DNA of 64,000 bases from Methylomonas rhizoryzae (GTDB lineage Bacteria; Pseudomonadota; Gammaproteobacteria; Methylococcales; Methylomonadaceae), in the NCBI RefSeq assembly GCF_008632455.1, contig NZ_CP043929.1:3286001-3350000 (forward strand), given 5' to 3'. The notes beneath the pieces were generated by a model. It was not told the origin of the DNA. It saw only the letters and a list, made by a program, of their open reading frames with translations, and did no database searches. Below are positions 26,038-37,700 of this stretch, piece after piece (within the stretch, counting starts at the first letter, position 1; each line of letters opens with the position of its first letter). Position numbers and translations under genes: made by a program.

Positions 26038-28947
26038 TTGCAAGCCTTTCTGGACGCTGTTCGCTGGGGTGCCGTTTCGCAAGCCGATGACAAAGCGTTA
26101 CAGTCACCTTTTCGTAGTGGCATTGAAGTAGACGATTACCAGCTCGATCCCGTGGTTCGAGCGCTTTCCATGCCTCGAGTCAATCTGTTGATTGCTGACG
26201 ATGTCGGTCTCGGCAAGACAATAGAAGCAGGACTAGTCGTACAGGAAATGATTCTGCGTCACCGCGTTCGTTCTGTATTGATTGTCTGCCCCTCGTCTTT
26301 GCAAGTGCAGTGGAAAGAAGAGATGCGGGATAAATTCGGTCTCGAATTTCGTATTATCGATAGCAATACCATCAGTCAATTGCGCCGTAAGCGCGGCATC
26401 CATGTCAATCCATGGACACATTTTCCGCGGTTGATTACTTCCGTTGACTATCTGAAACGTGAGCGTCCGTTACGGACTTTTCGGGAAACCTTGCCAGCCG
26501 GCGATCAACCTACTTACCCGCGGGCATACGACCTCCTCATCGTCGACGAAGCCCATAACATTGCCCCTTCCGGCCGCGGCAAATATGCGACGGACTCGAT
26601 GCGCACCTTAGCCATACGCTCTCTCACTCCGCATTTCGAGCACAAATTATTTCTCTCCGCGACACCGCATAATGGCTATCGCGAAAGCTTTGCCGCGCTA
26701 TTGGAATTGCTGGATAGCCAACGTTTTGCCCGCGCCATTACCCCCGATCGCTCGCAATTAGACGCCGTAATGGTTCGGCGCATGAAATCCGAGCTCAAAT
26801 TACGTTGGGATGGCAGTCGTCGTTTTGCGGAACGACTCGTCAAACATTTGGAAGTGCCCTATACAAATGAAGAACGACTGGCCCACCAAGCCTTGCAACA
26901 ATATTCGGAATTGCGCCTCAAACATGCCAGCTCAGACGGCGAACGCATGGCTGCCGAATTCGTCTTGAAACTGCTCAAAAAACGCTTGTTCTCTTCGCCA
27001 GCCGCCTTCGGCAGCACACTGGAAAAACACATCGTTTCCGTCGGTAAGCAAAGCGGCAAAGCAATTGCCAACCGCGACATTGCCGACTTTTCCGATGACT
27101 ATGCAGATGACGATGAATACGAACTCGAAACCGGCGAAGTCGTCAGTTCCGTCAGTCAATCGTTATCAGCCTTGACCAGCGAAGAGCAAAGCCTGCTCAG
27201 ACAACTCAGCGACTATGCTGTCAAAACCAGTTTGCGGCCGGACAGCAAAGCCGAGACCCTGATCAATTGGCTCAAGAACTCTTTGCGTCCAGGCGGACAA
27301 TGGAATGAAGAGCGTGTGATCATCTTCACTGAATACCGTGCCACACAAAAATGGCTTTATGACCTTTTGGCTCGCGAAGGCTTCGCCGAAAATGAACGCC
27401 TGGAGATGATCTATGGCGGCATGGACAACAAACAGCGCGAAGCCATCAAAGCCGCATTCCAGACTCACCCCAAAGATTCGACAGTTCGGATTCTACTGGC
27501 AACCGATGCGGCGTCGGAAGGCGTCAACTTACAAAATTATTGTTCCAAGTTGATCCATTTTGAAATCCCCTGGAACCCTAACCGTATGGAGCAGCGCAAC
27601 GGCCGGGTGGATCGTCACGGTCAAAAAGCGGATGAAGTGGATATTTATCACTTTGTCGGCAAAGGCTTTGATAAGGCTCAATCTACTGCCAAGGTGGGCG
27701 ACCTGGAGGCCGATTTAGAGTTTTTGATGCGCGCTGCGCTCAAGGTGGAAACCATACGTGAAGACCTTGGCAAAGTTGGCCCGGTAATCGCCACGCAAGT
27801 TGAAGAAGCCATGCTCGGCAAACGCCAGCGCCTCGATACCAGCCGTGCCGAGCAAGAAGCAGAGCCTGTACGCCGCATGTTGAAATTTGAACGCAAACTC
27901 CGCGAGCAACTGGAAAAACTGGCCGCTCAGTTACACGAAACCCAACACGACCTCAATCTCACGCCCGATCATATCGAAAACGTGGTTCGAGTTGGCCTGG
28001 AACTCGCCGGTCAGCCTGCGCTGATACCGGTCGAGATAGACGGCATTTGGCCCGACCCGACCGACCTGCGGAAAACTTGCCCGGTATTTCATTTACCGGC
28101 GCTATCGAATAGTTGGGCGCAATGTACGGATGGACTGGCCCATCCGCACAGCAAAATAATTCGCCCGATTGTTTTTGATGCCGCTTTGGCAACCGGTCGT
28201 GACGATGTGGTTTTGGCTCATCTCAATCATCGTTTGGTGCAAATGTGCTTGCGACTGTTGCGTGCGGAAATCTGGTCACTGGACACCCAAACTCAGCATT
28301 TGTCGCGCGTATCGGCCTGCATCGTCGATGATTCAGCGTTAAGCCATCCCGTGGTGATTGCCCATGGCCGGATTGTAGTTTTGGGTGGCGATAACCACCG
28401 ACTACATGAAGAGATCATCACCGCCGGCGGTGCCTTGATTGAAGGCCGCTTTAATCGTTTGAATGTCGGCGAAACCAAAGCCGCTGTAGAATCAGCTACC
28501 GATACACCCGTACCGGCTGCAATTGAAGCCCGCTTCCAAGCGCTATGGCCAAAACACGCTGATAGCTTACTGGCTGCCCTGGAAGCGCGACGCGTCGACC
28601 GCACCAAAAATCTGGAAAAAACTCTCGAAGAGCGCGCCGAAAAAGAAGTCAGCAAACTGACCGCCATCATGACCGAACTACAACGCTCGATTCAAGCCGA
28701 ACTCGCTCCCCACCAAATCGAACAATTAGATCTGTTTCTCCTGGGCGACGATCTTGGCAAACAACAGCGCGAACGCGATTTATCCGCGTTGCGTAGACGG
28801 CTGGACGAAATTCCCGAAGAAATTGAACGCGAATCACGACATATCCGCTCACGCTTCACCAATCCCCATGCCCGACTGTTCCCGGTCGCCGTTACCTGGT
28901 TAATCCCGCGTAAAGCCGTACTCGAAATCACCGGGGGTAAAGCATGA
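26038..28947 (+). CDS. drmD: DISARM SNF2-like helicase DrmD (5'-truncated)
   Basis: 969 residues of DrmD, the SNF2-family helicase that marks class 1 DISARM. Walker A ADDVGLGKTIEAG is near residue 53, DEAH box LLIVDEAHNI near 167, LFLSATPHNG follows, and the C-terminal helicase domain has ATDAASEGVNLQ and RNGRVDRHGQ. Coding similarity starts abruptly just upstream (FDHPKRLQAFLDAVRWGA). The frame has a stop at 25978-25980 and no ATG or GTG before the TTG at 26038, so the usual N-terminal segment of some tens of residues is missing. The stop overlaps the drmMI start (ATGA). Confidence 0.85.
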   Translation: MQAFLDAVRWGAVSQADDKALQSPFRSGIEVDDYQLDPVVRALSMPRVNLLIADDVGLGKTIEAGLVVQEMILRHRVRSVLIVCPSSLQVQWKEEMRDKFGLEFRIIDSNTISQLRRKRGIHVNPWTHFPRLITSVDYLKRERPLRTFRETLPAGDQPTYPRAYDLLIVDEAHNIAPSGRGKYATDSMRTLAIRSLTPHFEHKLFLSATPHNGYRESFAALLELLDSQRFARAITPDRSQLDAVMVRRMKSELKLRWDGSRRFAERLVKHLEVPYTNEERLAHQALQQYSELRLKHASSDGERMAAEFVLKLLKKRLFSSPAAFGSTLEKHIVSVGKQSGKAIANRDIADFSDDYADDDEYELETGEVVSSVSQSLSALTSEEQSLLRQLSDYAVKTSLRPDSKAETLINWLKNSLRPGGQWNEERVIIFTEYRATQKWLYDLLAREGFAENERLEMIYGGMDNKQREAIKAAFQTHPKDSTVRILLATDAASEGVNLQNYCSKLIHFEIPWNPNRMEQRNGRVDRHGQKADEVDIYHFVGKGFDKAQSTAKVGDLEADLEFLMRAALKVETIREDLGKVGPVIATQVEEAMLGKRQRLDTSRAEQEAEPVRRMLKFERKLREQLEKLAAQLHETQHDLNLTPDHIENVVRVGLELAGQPALIPVEIDGIWPDPTDLRKTCPVFHLPALSNSWAQCTDGLAHPHSKIIRPIVFDAALATGRDDVVLAHLNHRLVQMCLRLLRAEIWSLDTQTQHLSRVSACIVDDSALSHPVVIAHGRIVVLGGDNHRLHEEIITAGGALIEGRFNRLNVGETKAAVESATDTPVPAAIEARFQALWPKHADSLLAALEARRVDRTKNLEKTLEERAEKEVSKLTAIMTELQRSIQAELAPHQIEQLDLFLLGDDLGKQQRERDLSALRRRLDEIPEEIERESRHIRSRFTNPHARLFPVAVTWLIPRKAVLEITGGKA

Positions 28948-31900
28948 GCCAGCCCAACGTTTCCCGTCATCATGCGGACTGGCTGTCGCTGGTCGAAGTC
29001 TCCGGGCCGTTCATTTCGCTGCCGGTATTACTCAAAACCTTTCCGCAAGGACTGGACGCTCGCGATCCGGCGCAAGCCAAAGTATTACGCGCGGCCTATG
29101 AGGAATGGCAAGACAACCCCAATGGCCCCGGCAAACAGCGCGCCTGGATTCTGCATGTCCTGACCCAACTCTTGGGGTATCCGAGTGATCTGATTGCCGA
29201 AGGTCAAACTCTCCCGGCTGGACTGGAAGCCAGCTTGCCGGAAATGGGCGAAACCCTGCGTCCGGATTTTGCCTTGGTAAGCCCGGCGGGTTCTGACAAA
29301 CCGGGCCAAGCGCAAATGTTGATAATGACTTACCCGTCCGAACAGGCGCTGGATAAACCGGTGATGGGTAAACTCTGGAAAGCCACACCCGCCACCCGCA
29401 TGATGGAATTGCTGCACGGTGCCGATGTGCCATTAGGGTTGGTCAGTAACGGCGAACAATGGATGTTGGTCTATGCGCCCCGCGGCGAAATTACAGGCTA
29501 TACCTCATGGTATGCCGGCCTTTGGCTAGATGAACCGATTACCCTGCGCGCTTTCCATTCCTTGCTGAGCATCCGTCGCTTCTTCGGTGTCGCCGATGGC
29601 AGCACGCTGCAAGCCATGCTCAAAGAAAGCGCGCAAGATCAGCAGGAAGTCACCGACCAACTCGGCTACCAAGTCCGGGAAGCGGTCGAAGTATTGGTGC
29701 AATCCTTCGATGCCTTGGACAAGGAAAGCAACCGTGGCTTATTAAAAGGCGTCAGCGCTAAAAGCCAGTACGAAGCCGCACTCACCATCATGATGCGCTT
29801 GGTGTTCCTGTTTTCTGCCGAAGAACGCGACCTGTTGCACTTGGGCAAACCGCTGTATGACGAAAACTATGCCGTTTCCACCTTGCAGGAACAACTCCAG
29901 GAAGTGGCCGACCGTTACGGCGAAGAAGTCTTGGAAAGACGTTACGATGCTTGGACTCGGTTATTAGCGACTTTTCGCGCGGTACATGGCGGTGTCGATC
30001 ACCAGGATTTAATGATGCAAGCCTACGGCGGCTCGCTGTTCGATCCTGACCGCTATCCGTTTCTGGAAGGTCGCAGTCTTGGCAGCAACTGGCGCAATAG
30101 TGCCGCCGAGCCCTTGGCGGTGAATAACCGCGTGGTTTTGCATCTGCTCAACTCCTTGCAACGATTGCGCACTAAAAATGGCCCCGCAGGCTTGGCGGAA
30201 ACCCGCCGCGTATCGTTTCGCGCGTTGGGCGTGGAGCAAATTGGCCATGTTTACGAAGGCTTGCTCGACCACACCGCGGTTCGGGCTCAAGAGGTCGTGT
30301 TGGGGATTGCCGGCACCCGAAAAAAAGAGCCGGAAATACCCTTGTCCGAGTTGGAAGCCTTACTGGCGGACAGCCAAGATAAACTCATCAACTTTCTCAA
30401 AGACGAAACCGGCCGTTCCGCGTCGGCGTTGCGTAAAGCGTTAGAACAAGGCAATTTGCTGGACGAACACAAGCTATTGCTCGCCTGCGGACAGAATCAA
30501 ACCTTGCTGGAACGCTTGCGACCCTTCGTCGGTATTATCCGTGACGATTCCTTTGAACGGCCGTTGGTGGTCTTGCCCGGTAGCACCTATGTCACCGCCG
30601 GCACCACCCGTCGTAGCACCGGCACCCATTACACCCCGCCGACGCTAACCGAACCGGTAGTTCAACACACCCTGGAGCCTTTGGTGTATCAAGGCCCTAC
30701 CGAAGGTTGGCCGCGTGAACAATGGCAACTCAAGTCGCCTAAACAAATCCTGGCACTCAAAGTCTGCGATATGGCCATGGGTTCCGGCGCCTTTTTGGTT
30801 CAAGCCTGCCGCTATTTGGCCGAACGTTTGGTAGAAGCCTGGGAGAGCGAGGAAAAGCGCCATCCCGGAGAAGTATTGACCAGCCCAGAAGGCGAGTTTT
30901 CCAAAGCCGCGCCCAACGAACGCTTGATTCCGCAAGATTCAGCAGAGCGCATTGCCATCGCTCGACGGGTAGTGGCTGATCGTTGTCTGTATGGCGTGGA
31001 CATTAACCCGATGGCCGTGGAAATGGCCAAACTGTCGATGTGGTTGATTACCGTCGACAAACACCGCCCGTTTACGTTTTTGGATCATGCCTTCAAATGC
31101 GGCGATTCCTTGTTGGGCATTACTTCATTATCGCAATTGGAAAATTTCAGCTTGCGGCCGGACGAAACCAAGCAAACTTCGTTTGCGACGCTGAATTTGT
31201 GGCGGCATATCGACGATGCGAAAAGCAAGCGCGAAGCCCTGGAAGCGATGCCGTCGGATACCCCGGAGCAAATCGCGGCCAAAATGGGGTTGTTTACCGA
31301 AGCGGAGGAAGCGGTCGCAAAACTGAATGCCGCCGCCGATGTGTTGCTTGCGCTGGAATTGTTGGGATTAAGAGGAAGAGCCTACGAGGCCAAACGCGAT
31401 GAATTGGCCGACCACATGATGGTGTATTGGGCACAAGGATTATCCGATCTACAAGAGTACGCACACCGGCAACTGGGTGAGCGTAAATGTTTTCATTGGG
31501 CGTTAGCATTTCCAGAAATTACCGGCGCAGGCGGTTTTCATGCCTTTGTTGGCAATCCACCGTTTGTGGGTGGAAAAAAGTTCTCCGCATCTTTGGGATC
31601 GGATTATAAGGAATATCTGGTTGCACATCTCGCTAACGGGATAAGAGGAAGTGCAGATTTGTGCGTTTATTTTTTCCTGCGAATTGGGCAGTTTTTGCAA
31701 TCAAAAGGAACTGCAGGATTATTGGCAACCAATACCATTGCACAAGCCGATAGCCGTGAAGTGGGATTGGATCAATTGGACAGCTTTGGGTTACAACATT
31801 ACTCGAGCAGTGCCGTCGATGCCTTGGCCAGGTGCGGCTGCTCTGGAAGTGGCGAATATCTGGCTATACCGCGGTGCTTGGGCGGGCGAATTTAATCTCA

Positions 31901-33099
31901 ATGATGAGCTGGTGCCCGGTATCACACCGTTTTTAACGCCACCGGGACGTTTGCAAGGCAAACCGCAACGTTTGAAAGCTAACGAAAATAAATCATTTAT
32001 AGGGTCGTATGTATTGGGAAAGGGCTTTGTGCTGGAGCCGGATGAAGCCTCTGCCTTGATTGCACGCAACCCGAAAAACAAGGATTGTTTATTTCCGTAT
32101 CTCAATGGCGAAGATTTAAATAGCCGCCCAGATCAATCGCCTTCACGTTGGGTCATCAATTTTCAAAATTTCCCACTTAATCGCACTGCCGATGGTGTAT
32201 GGCTTACAGCCAATGAAGAGCAGCGAAAACAGTGGTTACGATCCGGCTATGTACCCTTTGATTATCCCAAATCAGTCGCTGAAGACTACCCTGATCTAAT
32301 ACAAATCCTGATTGAAAGAGTCAAGACCGAAAGAGATGAGCTTGTTGCAAAGGGAAAACAAATCCACGAATATTGCTTTTGGAAGTTTTGGGATAGAAGA
32401 GACAATCTCTACGCTACTATAGCCAAGAAGGAAAAGGTACTGGTCACGTCACGACACAATAAAATATTAATTTTTGAGTTTGTAAAGAGCGATCTAATTT
32501 ATAGCGAAGCGTTAGCCATATTTGCTGTTGATAGATCGGTTTTTTCATTTCTGCAATCTTCCATCCATGATGTTTGGGCGTGGCAAAACTGCTCGACGAT
32601 ACGTGATGCAGGAATAAGATATTCGCCAACCGACGGGTTTGAAACTTTTCCCTTCCCAATAGACTTTTCGCAACTTAAAGAGAATGGTGAGCGCTATTTA
32701 GAGCGTCGTCAAAGTATCCTGCAATCCCGCCGAGAAGGCTTAACTAAAACCTACAATCGCTTTCACGACCCTGCAGAAGCCGCCGAAGACATTGTCGAAT
32801 TCAGACGTTTGCAGGTAGAAATGGACAATGCCGTTGCTTCGGCCTACGGTTGGCAAGATTTGCCGCTCGACCACGGGTTCCACGAAACCAAACAAGGCAT
32901 CCGCTACACCATCAGCGAAGCCGCCCGCCGGGAAGTCCTCGACCGCCTGCTGGAACTCAATCACCAACGCTACGCCGAAGAAGTCGCCGCCGGTTTGCAC
33001 GATAAGAAATCAGCCAAATCTGCCGGCACTGGTCGAGGGCGCAAGAAGAAAGCCGAGCCTGCTGCTGCAAATGAACCCGAACAATTCCAACTTTTCTGA
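28944..33099 (+). pseudogene. drmMI: DISARM adenine methyltransferase DrmMI, frameshifted
   Basis: Class 1 DISARM N6-adenine DNA methyltransferase, split over two frames. The first (28944-31895) carries the SAM motif MAMGSGAFLVQACRYLAE and the catalytic FVGNPPFVGG. Family-like sequence then moves to the next frame (ending 33099), continuing GYNITRAVPSMPWPG to a Lys-rich tail. The break is at 31770-31795, best explained by one extra T in AGCTTTGGG: removing it reads LDQLDSLGYNITRAVP. The restored protein would be about 1384 residues. Without correction the target-recognition half is lost. A base-calling error cannot be excluded. Confidence 0.85.
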
Positions 33100-33123
33100 A
33101 CACCATTCAGAAGGAGAACCGCT

Positions 33124-33357
33124 ATGACCGCCCAATATTACGAAGCCGTTGCCGAAATTCCTTTAGATCACTGCCTGCACTTGCAACTGCCGCCGGAAAT
33201 ACCCGCCGGTCCGGTGCGGGTCGCGATTATTTATGATCGTGCTATCGATACCGCGGGACAAGACATTAAAAACCTGCTGGCCGCGATGCCTAATTTTGGC
33301 GACGATGCGGATTTCAATTTGCGGTATGGAGCAAATAATGATCGGCTATTCTTCTGA
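33124..33357 (+). CDS. Small hypothetical protein, antitoxin-like
   Basis: 77 residues with an AAGGAG ribosome binding site just before the ATG. The N-terminal part (AVAEIPLDHCLHLQLPPEIPAGPVRVAII) resembles small proteins often found before PIN-type toxins, a beta-rich 'PAGPVRV' pattern. No PIN gene follows. It sits 24 bp after drmMI and 23 bp before the next gene, inside the DISARM operon. Assignment is tentative. Confidence 0.5.
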   Translation: MTAQYYEAVAEIPLDHCLHLQLPPEIPAGPVRVAIIYDRAIDTAGQDIKNLLAAMPNFGDDADFNLRYGANNDRLFF

Positions 33358-33380
33358 AATTAAATCTTGGTTTTCTTTCC

Positions 33381-34460
33381 ATGACTTTTACTAATCAACT
33401 CAAAGATAACAATACCGCTGAGTTCTCGACCTTGTTGAAAATCGAGGGCGCCGAAGCGGAACATCATGAAATCCGTGCGGAGACTTTGGCTTCAGTTTTG
33501 GCAGGTCTGCAAAAATTGGTTTATTTGTTGGCCACTGCCGAATCCGGTCAGGAATTGGGCGAGCGGCTGAAACCCAGCAAAGCTATGCGCGAAAGCTGTT
33601 CGCTGCTTTGTGGTGTACCCCAAGCAGGCAGCTATGCCGTACCGTTGGACCTGGGCTTGCATCAACAAATGGATTTGGCGCCCAGCCCGCTTTTGGAGCG
33701 TATCGAGCAAATCTGGAGTGCGTTAGCGTGTCAGGATCAGAACCAATTAAAACAACTATTGCCCGCTACGATTGCGCAAAAGGCATTGAGAGAAATCCAG
33801 AAATTCTTGCCCAAGGAACATGAAGGCTTGCGTTTGGGTTTTCAGGGTCGTTCCTCGACAACGCCCGCATTTTTGACGTCGAAAACCTCGCGTTTTATCG
33901 CCGACTATTTGGCCCCTAAAACGTCGGAAGATGCGGTCATGACAGTTACGGGCGAACTACAGCGGATCGATTTTGCCGCGCATCAGTTGACCATTCTTTA
34001 TCCGCCGACTCGGCGAGAAATTGTCTGTACTTATTTGGCGGAAATCGAAGAAAACATTATTGAATCACGTAAAGAGCCGATTCAGGTGACTGGTCGGTTT
34101 GTTTTGGACGATACGGGTAATCCGATCAAGTTAATGGATGTTACACGAGTTGAGCCAATCGATCTTTCCCCTGTGCTGATTAACGAAGTGGAAGCGGTTA
34201 ATGTTCGCTTTAAACAGCCTTTGGAATTATCGCCGTCACTGGATGACGACAGTCAACAGTATTTATGCATAACCGAACCGAATATAGGGTTACTGGTTTT
34301 TGCTTTAAATCGGGAGTTATTGTTCGCCGAAATTCAAGAGCAGTTGGCAATGTTATGGCAAGAGTACGCACGGGCTGCCGATCAAACTTTAGACGCCGAT
34401 GCCAAAATCATTCAGGCCAACTTATTGAATCTTGTGGAGGCAGCAGATGCCAAGGCGTAA
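33381..34460 (+). CDS. Hypothetical protein in DISARM operon
   Basis: A 359-residue protein I do not recognise. It begins with FSTLLKIEGAEAEHHEIRAETLASVLAGLQKLVYLLA, a helical domain, has a central beta-rich part (ELQRIDFAAHQLTILYPPTRREIVCTY, QVTGRFVLDDTGNPIKLMDV), and ends in helices. No signal peptide, membrane segment or nuclease motif. It overlaps the next gene by 14 bp, so the two are very likely translated together. The pair lies between drmMI and drmA and may be a DISARM accessory or an independent toxin-antitoxin pair. Confidence 0.6.
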   Translation: MTFTNQLKDNNTAEFSTLLKIEGAEAEHHEIRAETLASVLAGLQKLVYLLATAESGQELGERLKPSKAMRESCSLLCGVPQAGSYAVPLDLGLHQQMDLAPSPLLERIEQIWSALACQDQNQLKQLLPATIAQKALREIQKFLPKEHEGLRLGFQGRSSTTPAFLTSKTSRFIADYLAPKTSEDAVMTVTGELQRIDFAAHQLTILYPPTRREIVCTYLAEIEENIIESRKEPIQVTGRFVLDDTGNPIKLMDVTRVEPIDLSPVLINEVEAVNVRFKQPLELSPSLDDDSQQYLCITEPNIGLLVFALNRELLFAEIQEQLAMLWQEYARAADQTLDADAKIIQANLLNLVEAADAKA

Positions 34461-34725
34461 GGATGATATTGAGCAAGGTTTGCTACGCAAAGGGTTTGTT
34501 AAAAAAGAAGGCGACCATCATTTTTTCATCTACTACAACCTGAAAGGCGAGAAAACCGCTGTTTTCACCAAAACCAGCCATACACCCAAAATGCGTGAGA
34601 TTCCGGATAATCTTTTGGGATTGATGGCAAAGCAATGTCGGCTTAATAAAGCGGAGTTTTTGAATTTGGTGGATTGCCCGCTGAGTCGGGACGAATACGA
34701 ACAAAAATTGGCCTCAAACAAATAA
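34447..34725 (+). CDS. Small HicA-like (dsRBD-fold) protein
   Basis: 92 residues from the ATG at 34447, six bases after a GGAGG ribosome binding site; an in-frame TTG at 34432 is less likely. The pattern DIEQGLLRKGFVKKEGDHHFFIYY, with a basic helix, G-D-H-H and strands, is like HicA toxins, in which the His of a GSHH motif is catalytic. It lacks HicA's usual length and C-terminus, so this is a fold-level guess. It is probably the partner of the overlapping 359-residue protein. Confidence 0.5.
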   Translation: MPRRKDDIEQGLLRKGFVKKEGDHHFFIYYNLKGEKTAVFTKTSHTPKMREIPDNLLGLMAKQCRLNKAEFLNLVDCPLSRDEYEQKLASNK

Positions 34726-34737
34726 GGGACTTTTACG

Positions 34738-37700
34738 ATGACGCTGTCTGCGCCTACCCCCACTTCGATTCGCGACGAATTGACTCAAATGGTCATTCGC
34801 GATCTTCTCGGCCCAGCTGGTGGTGTTGAGGAAGAGTTAAATCAATACGAAGACCATGCCTACCAACGTTATTTGGTCGGCATGTTGGCGCCGAAGGACA
34901 AGGAGGTAGCCGGCGGCGAATTGGACGAATTGGCAACGGGCGACGGCGATGAGGGGGAAGAAGGCAACACGGATGCCGGCGTACCCGCGGGCAGTACGTA
35001 TTTTCCGTCGTCAATGGGTTTGAGTTTTGTGGTGGCATCCGAAACGGCTGAAATTCTGGTTGCTGCCGAATGGGGGCAGTACCTGCGCATCAAAAGCGAT
35101 AATCAGCAGAACAAAGACGGTAATCCCTCCAATGTCTGGAAACGCCGGCCAGTGGTTGCGCCAGAATTACCGTTAGTGTTGAAGGAAGGCAATATTGCCC
35201 CGCAAGCACTTCATCCCGATCACCCCTTGGTGTTGCTGCAAGGACGCATCCGTTCGACTGCGGACGGCTGGGTCGTTACGTTATTCATGATCAATCAACA
35301 GGAAGAACGTAAAGGACGGAACGAGCCGAAAGACGAGGTGTGGGTATTTCAACCCAAGCTAAAAGTGTATGCCTCGGATAGCCAACCGATTTTTGTGCAG
35401 CGCAAAAACGTCAAACTTGATTTGTCGAAAATGGACCCGTTGACCCGCGAGGAATCCGAAACCTTGGAAATGCTTTACCGGCATCAACGCGAGTTTACCG
35501 TGGGTCACGGCATTTCGGTGCATGCCACGTTACTTGAACCTTTGGCAGAGCGTGCCAGCCAGGTGGAAACCGAATGGGTGCCTTGTTTTGAAGTGCCGCA
35601 ACAAACCCCGCGCTCTGCCGCAGACGATGAAAATCTCGCCGGTTTGAGTATGGATATGAAAGCCTTGGCAGATTTACCCAAGGAAGGCTTAATTGCCAGC
35701 TTGCGCCATATTGAGACGGCCTACCGGGTGTGGATCAAAGCGGAAGCCAACAAATTGACCTTGCCGGCTGAGAAGCTAGACGGCCATGAAGAAACAGCGC
35801 GCCGAGCCGTGGAGCGTTGTACAAGGGCTTTGCAACGGATTAAGGCAGGTATCGATCTAATTGAAAACGATGCGCTGGCGGAGGAGGCGTTTCGATTTGC
35901 CAATCGGGCGATGTGGCAACAGCGGGTTCACACTACTTTTTCCCGAAAGGTGCGGAAAAAGGAAATCAAGCTGGAAGATGGCACTTCTGCTTTAGACATT
36001 GCCAAAAACCGCAGTTGGCGTTTGTTTCAGTTGGCATTCGTATTACTGAATTTACCGAGTCTGACCGATTTGCATCACTCCGATCGTAGCCATGAAACTG
36101 ATGCGGTTGCAGACTTGCTGTGGTTTGCCACGGGTGGTGGTAAAACCGAAGCGTATCTGGGTTTGACGGCCTATACCCTGGCATTAAGACGCTTACAAGG
36201 CGAAATTGAGGGTCGACGCGGCGATCATGGCGTGGCGGTTTTAATGCGCTATACCCTACGCTTATTGACGCTACAGCAGTTCCAACGGGCAGCTGCGTTG
36301 ATGTGCGCCTGCGAGTCGATTCGTCGGGCTGATATGGGCAAATGGGGCGAAACACCCTTCCGCTTGGGACTGTGGGTGGGTAATAAAACCACTCCCAATA
36401 CCCTTGCCGCTGCAGCCAATTCTTTAAGGCAGCGCAATGTCGGAGGTAGACCTTCGGCTTCAGGTACACCGCAACAAATCACGTCCTGTCCTTGGTGTGG
36501 TTGTGAGATCAAGGAAAAACATTTGCGGGTCTATGAAGCACCCAGCGACATTGGTCGCTGCGTCACCTATTGCGGCGACGATTTAGGACGATGTGAGTTT
36601 TCCGAAGCCAAAGCACCTAAAGAAGGTTTGCCGGTAATGGTGGTGGATGAAGAAATATATCGCCGGCCGCCATCGCTATTGATTGCCACTGTCGACAAGT
36701 TTGCGCAAATGCCCTGGAAAGGCGAAACGCAAATGCTGTTTGGCAAGGTTACTGAAGTGTGTGATCGGCACGGGTTTTTATCGCCGGAAATCGATGATGG
36801 GCAATCGCATCCATCCCGAAACGGTTTGCCGTCAGTCAAAAATCGGCCCCATGGAGTGTTACGGCCACCAGATTTGATTATTCAGGACGAATTACATTTG
36901 ATCAGTGGACCATTGGGCTCAATGGTCGGACTCTACGAATCGGCGGTTGATGAGCTGTGCTCTTGGCAAGTCAACGGCAAAAAAGTGCGGCCTAAGGTGG
37001 TGGCTTCGACTGCTACGATCCGCCGTGCCCCTGATCAAGTGCAAAAACTGTTTGTGCGGAAATTGGAAGTATTTCCGCCGCAAGGTACCAGTATTAGGGA
37101 TAGCTTTTTCGCCATTCAAAGGCCAACGGGAGCCGAATATCCTGGTCGTAGGTATTTAGGTATTAATGCCTTCGGTCGGCGTTATCCGGTGGCGATGATT
37201 CGTAGCTATGTGGCGCATATGGCTGCGGCGCAAGCGCTTTACGATAAATACGGTCGCTTGGCTGATCCATGGATGACCTTGGCAGGATATTTCAATTCCA
37301 TTCGCGAATTGGCCGGTACGCGTCGACTGGTTGAAGATGATATTCGCGCTCGTCTCCGGGATGCTGATCAACGTGGATTGGCCAAGCGTCGTGTGCGAAT
37401 GGGTGCTGTTGAAGAGCTGACTTCGCGTAAATCCGGCTCGGATATTCCAAAGATATTGGACAGGCTGGAAGCTGTTTTTGATAAGGAATTGGAAGCACAG
37501 CGTTCTGCGGAGCGTAAAGCCAATCAGCCGGTTAGCTCTTCGATGCCATACGACGTAATTCTGGCAACCAATATGATTTCGGTCGGCGTGGATATTGACC
37601 GTTTAGGTCTAATGCTGGTCGCCGGTCAACCCAAAAACACATCTGAATATATTCAGGCGACCAGCCGTGTGGGACGTTCAACGGAAGGGCCTGGCTTGGT

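Noticed and set aside
31760..31800. Programmed frameshift in drmMI
   Set aside because: No classic slippery heptamer with a downstream structure was seen, and other DISARM genes are damaged too, so decay or a base error is more likely.
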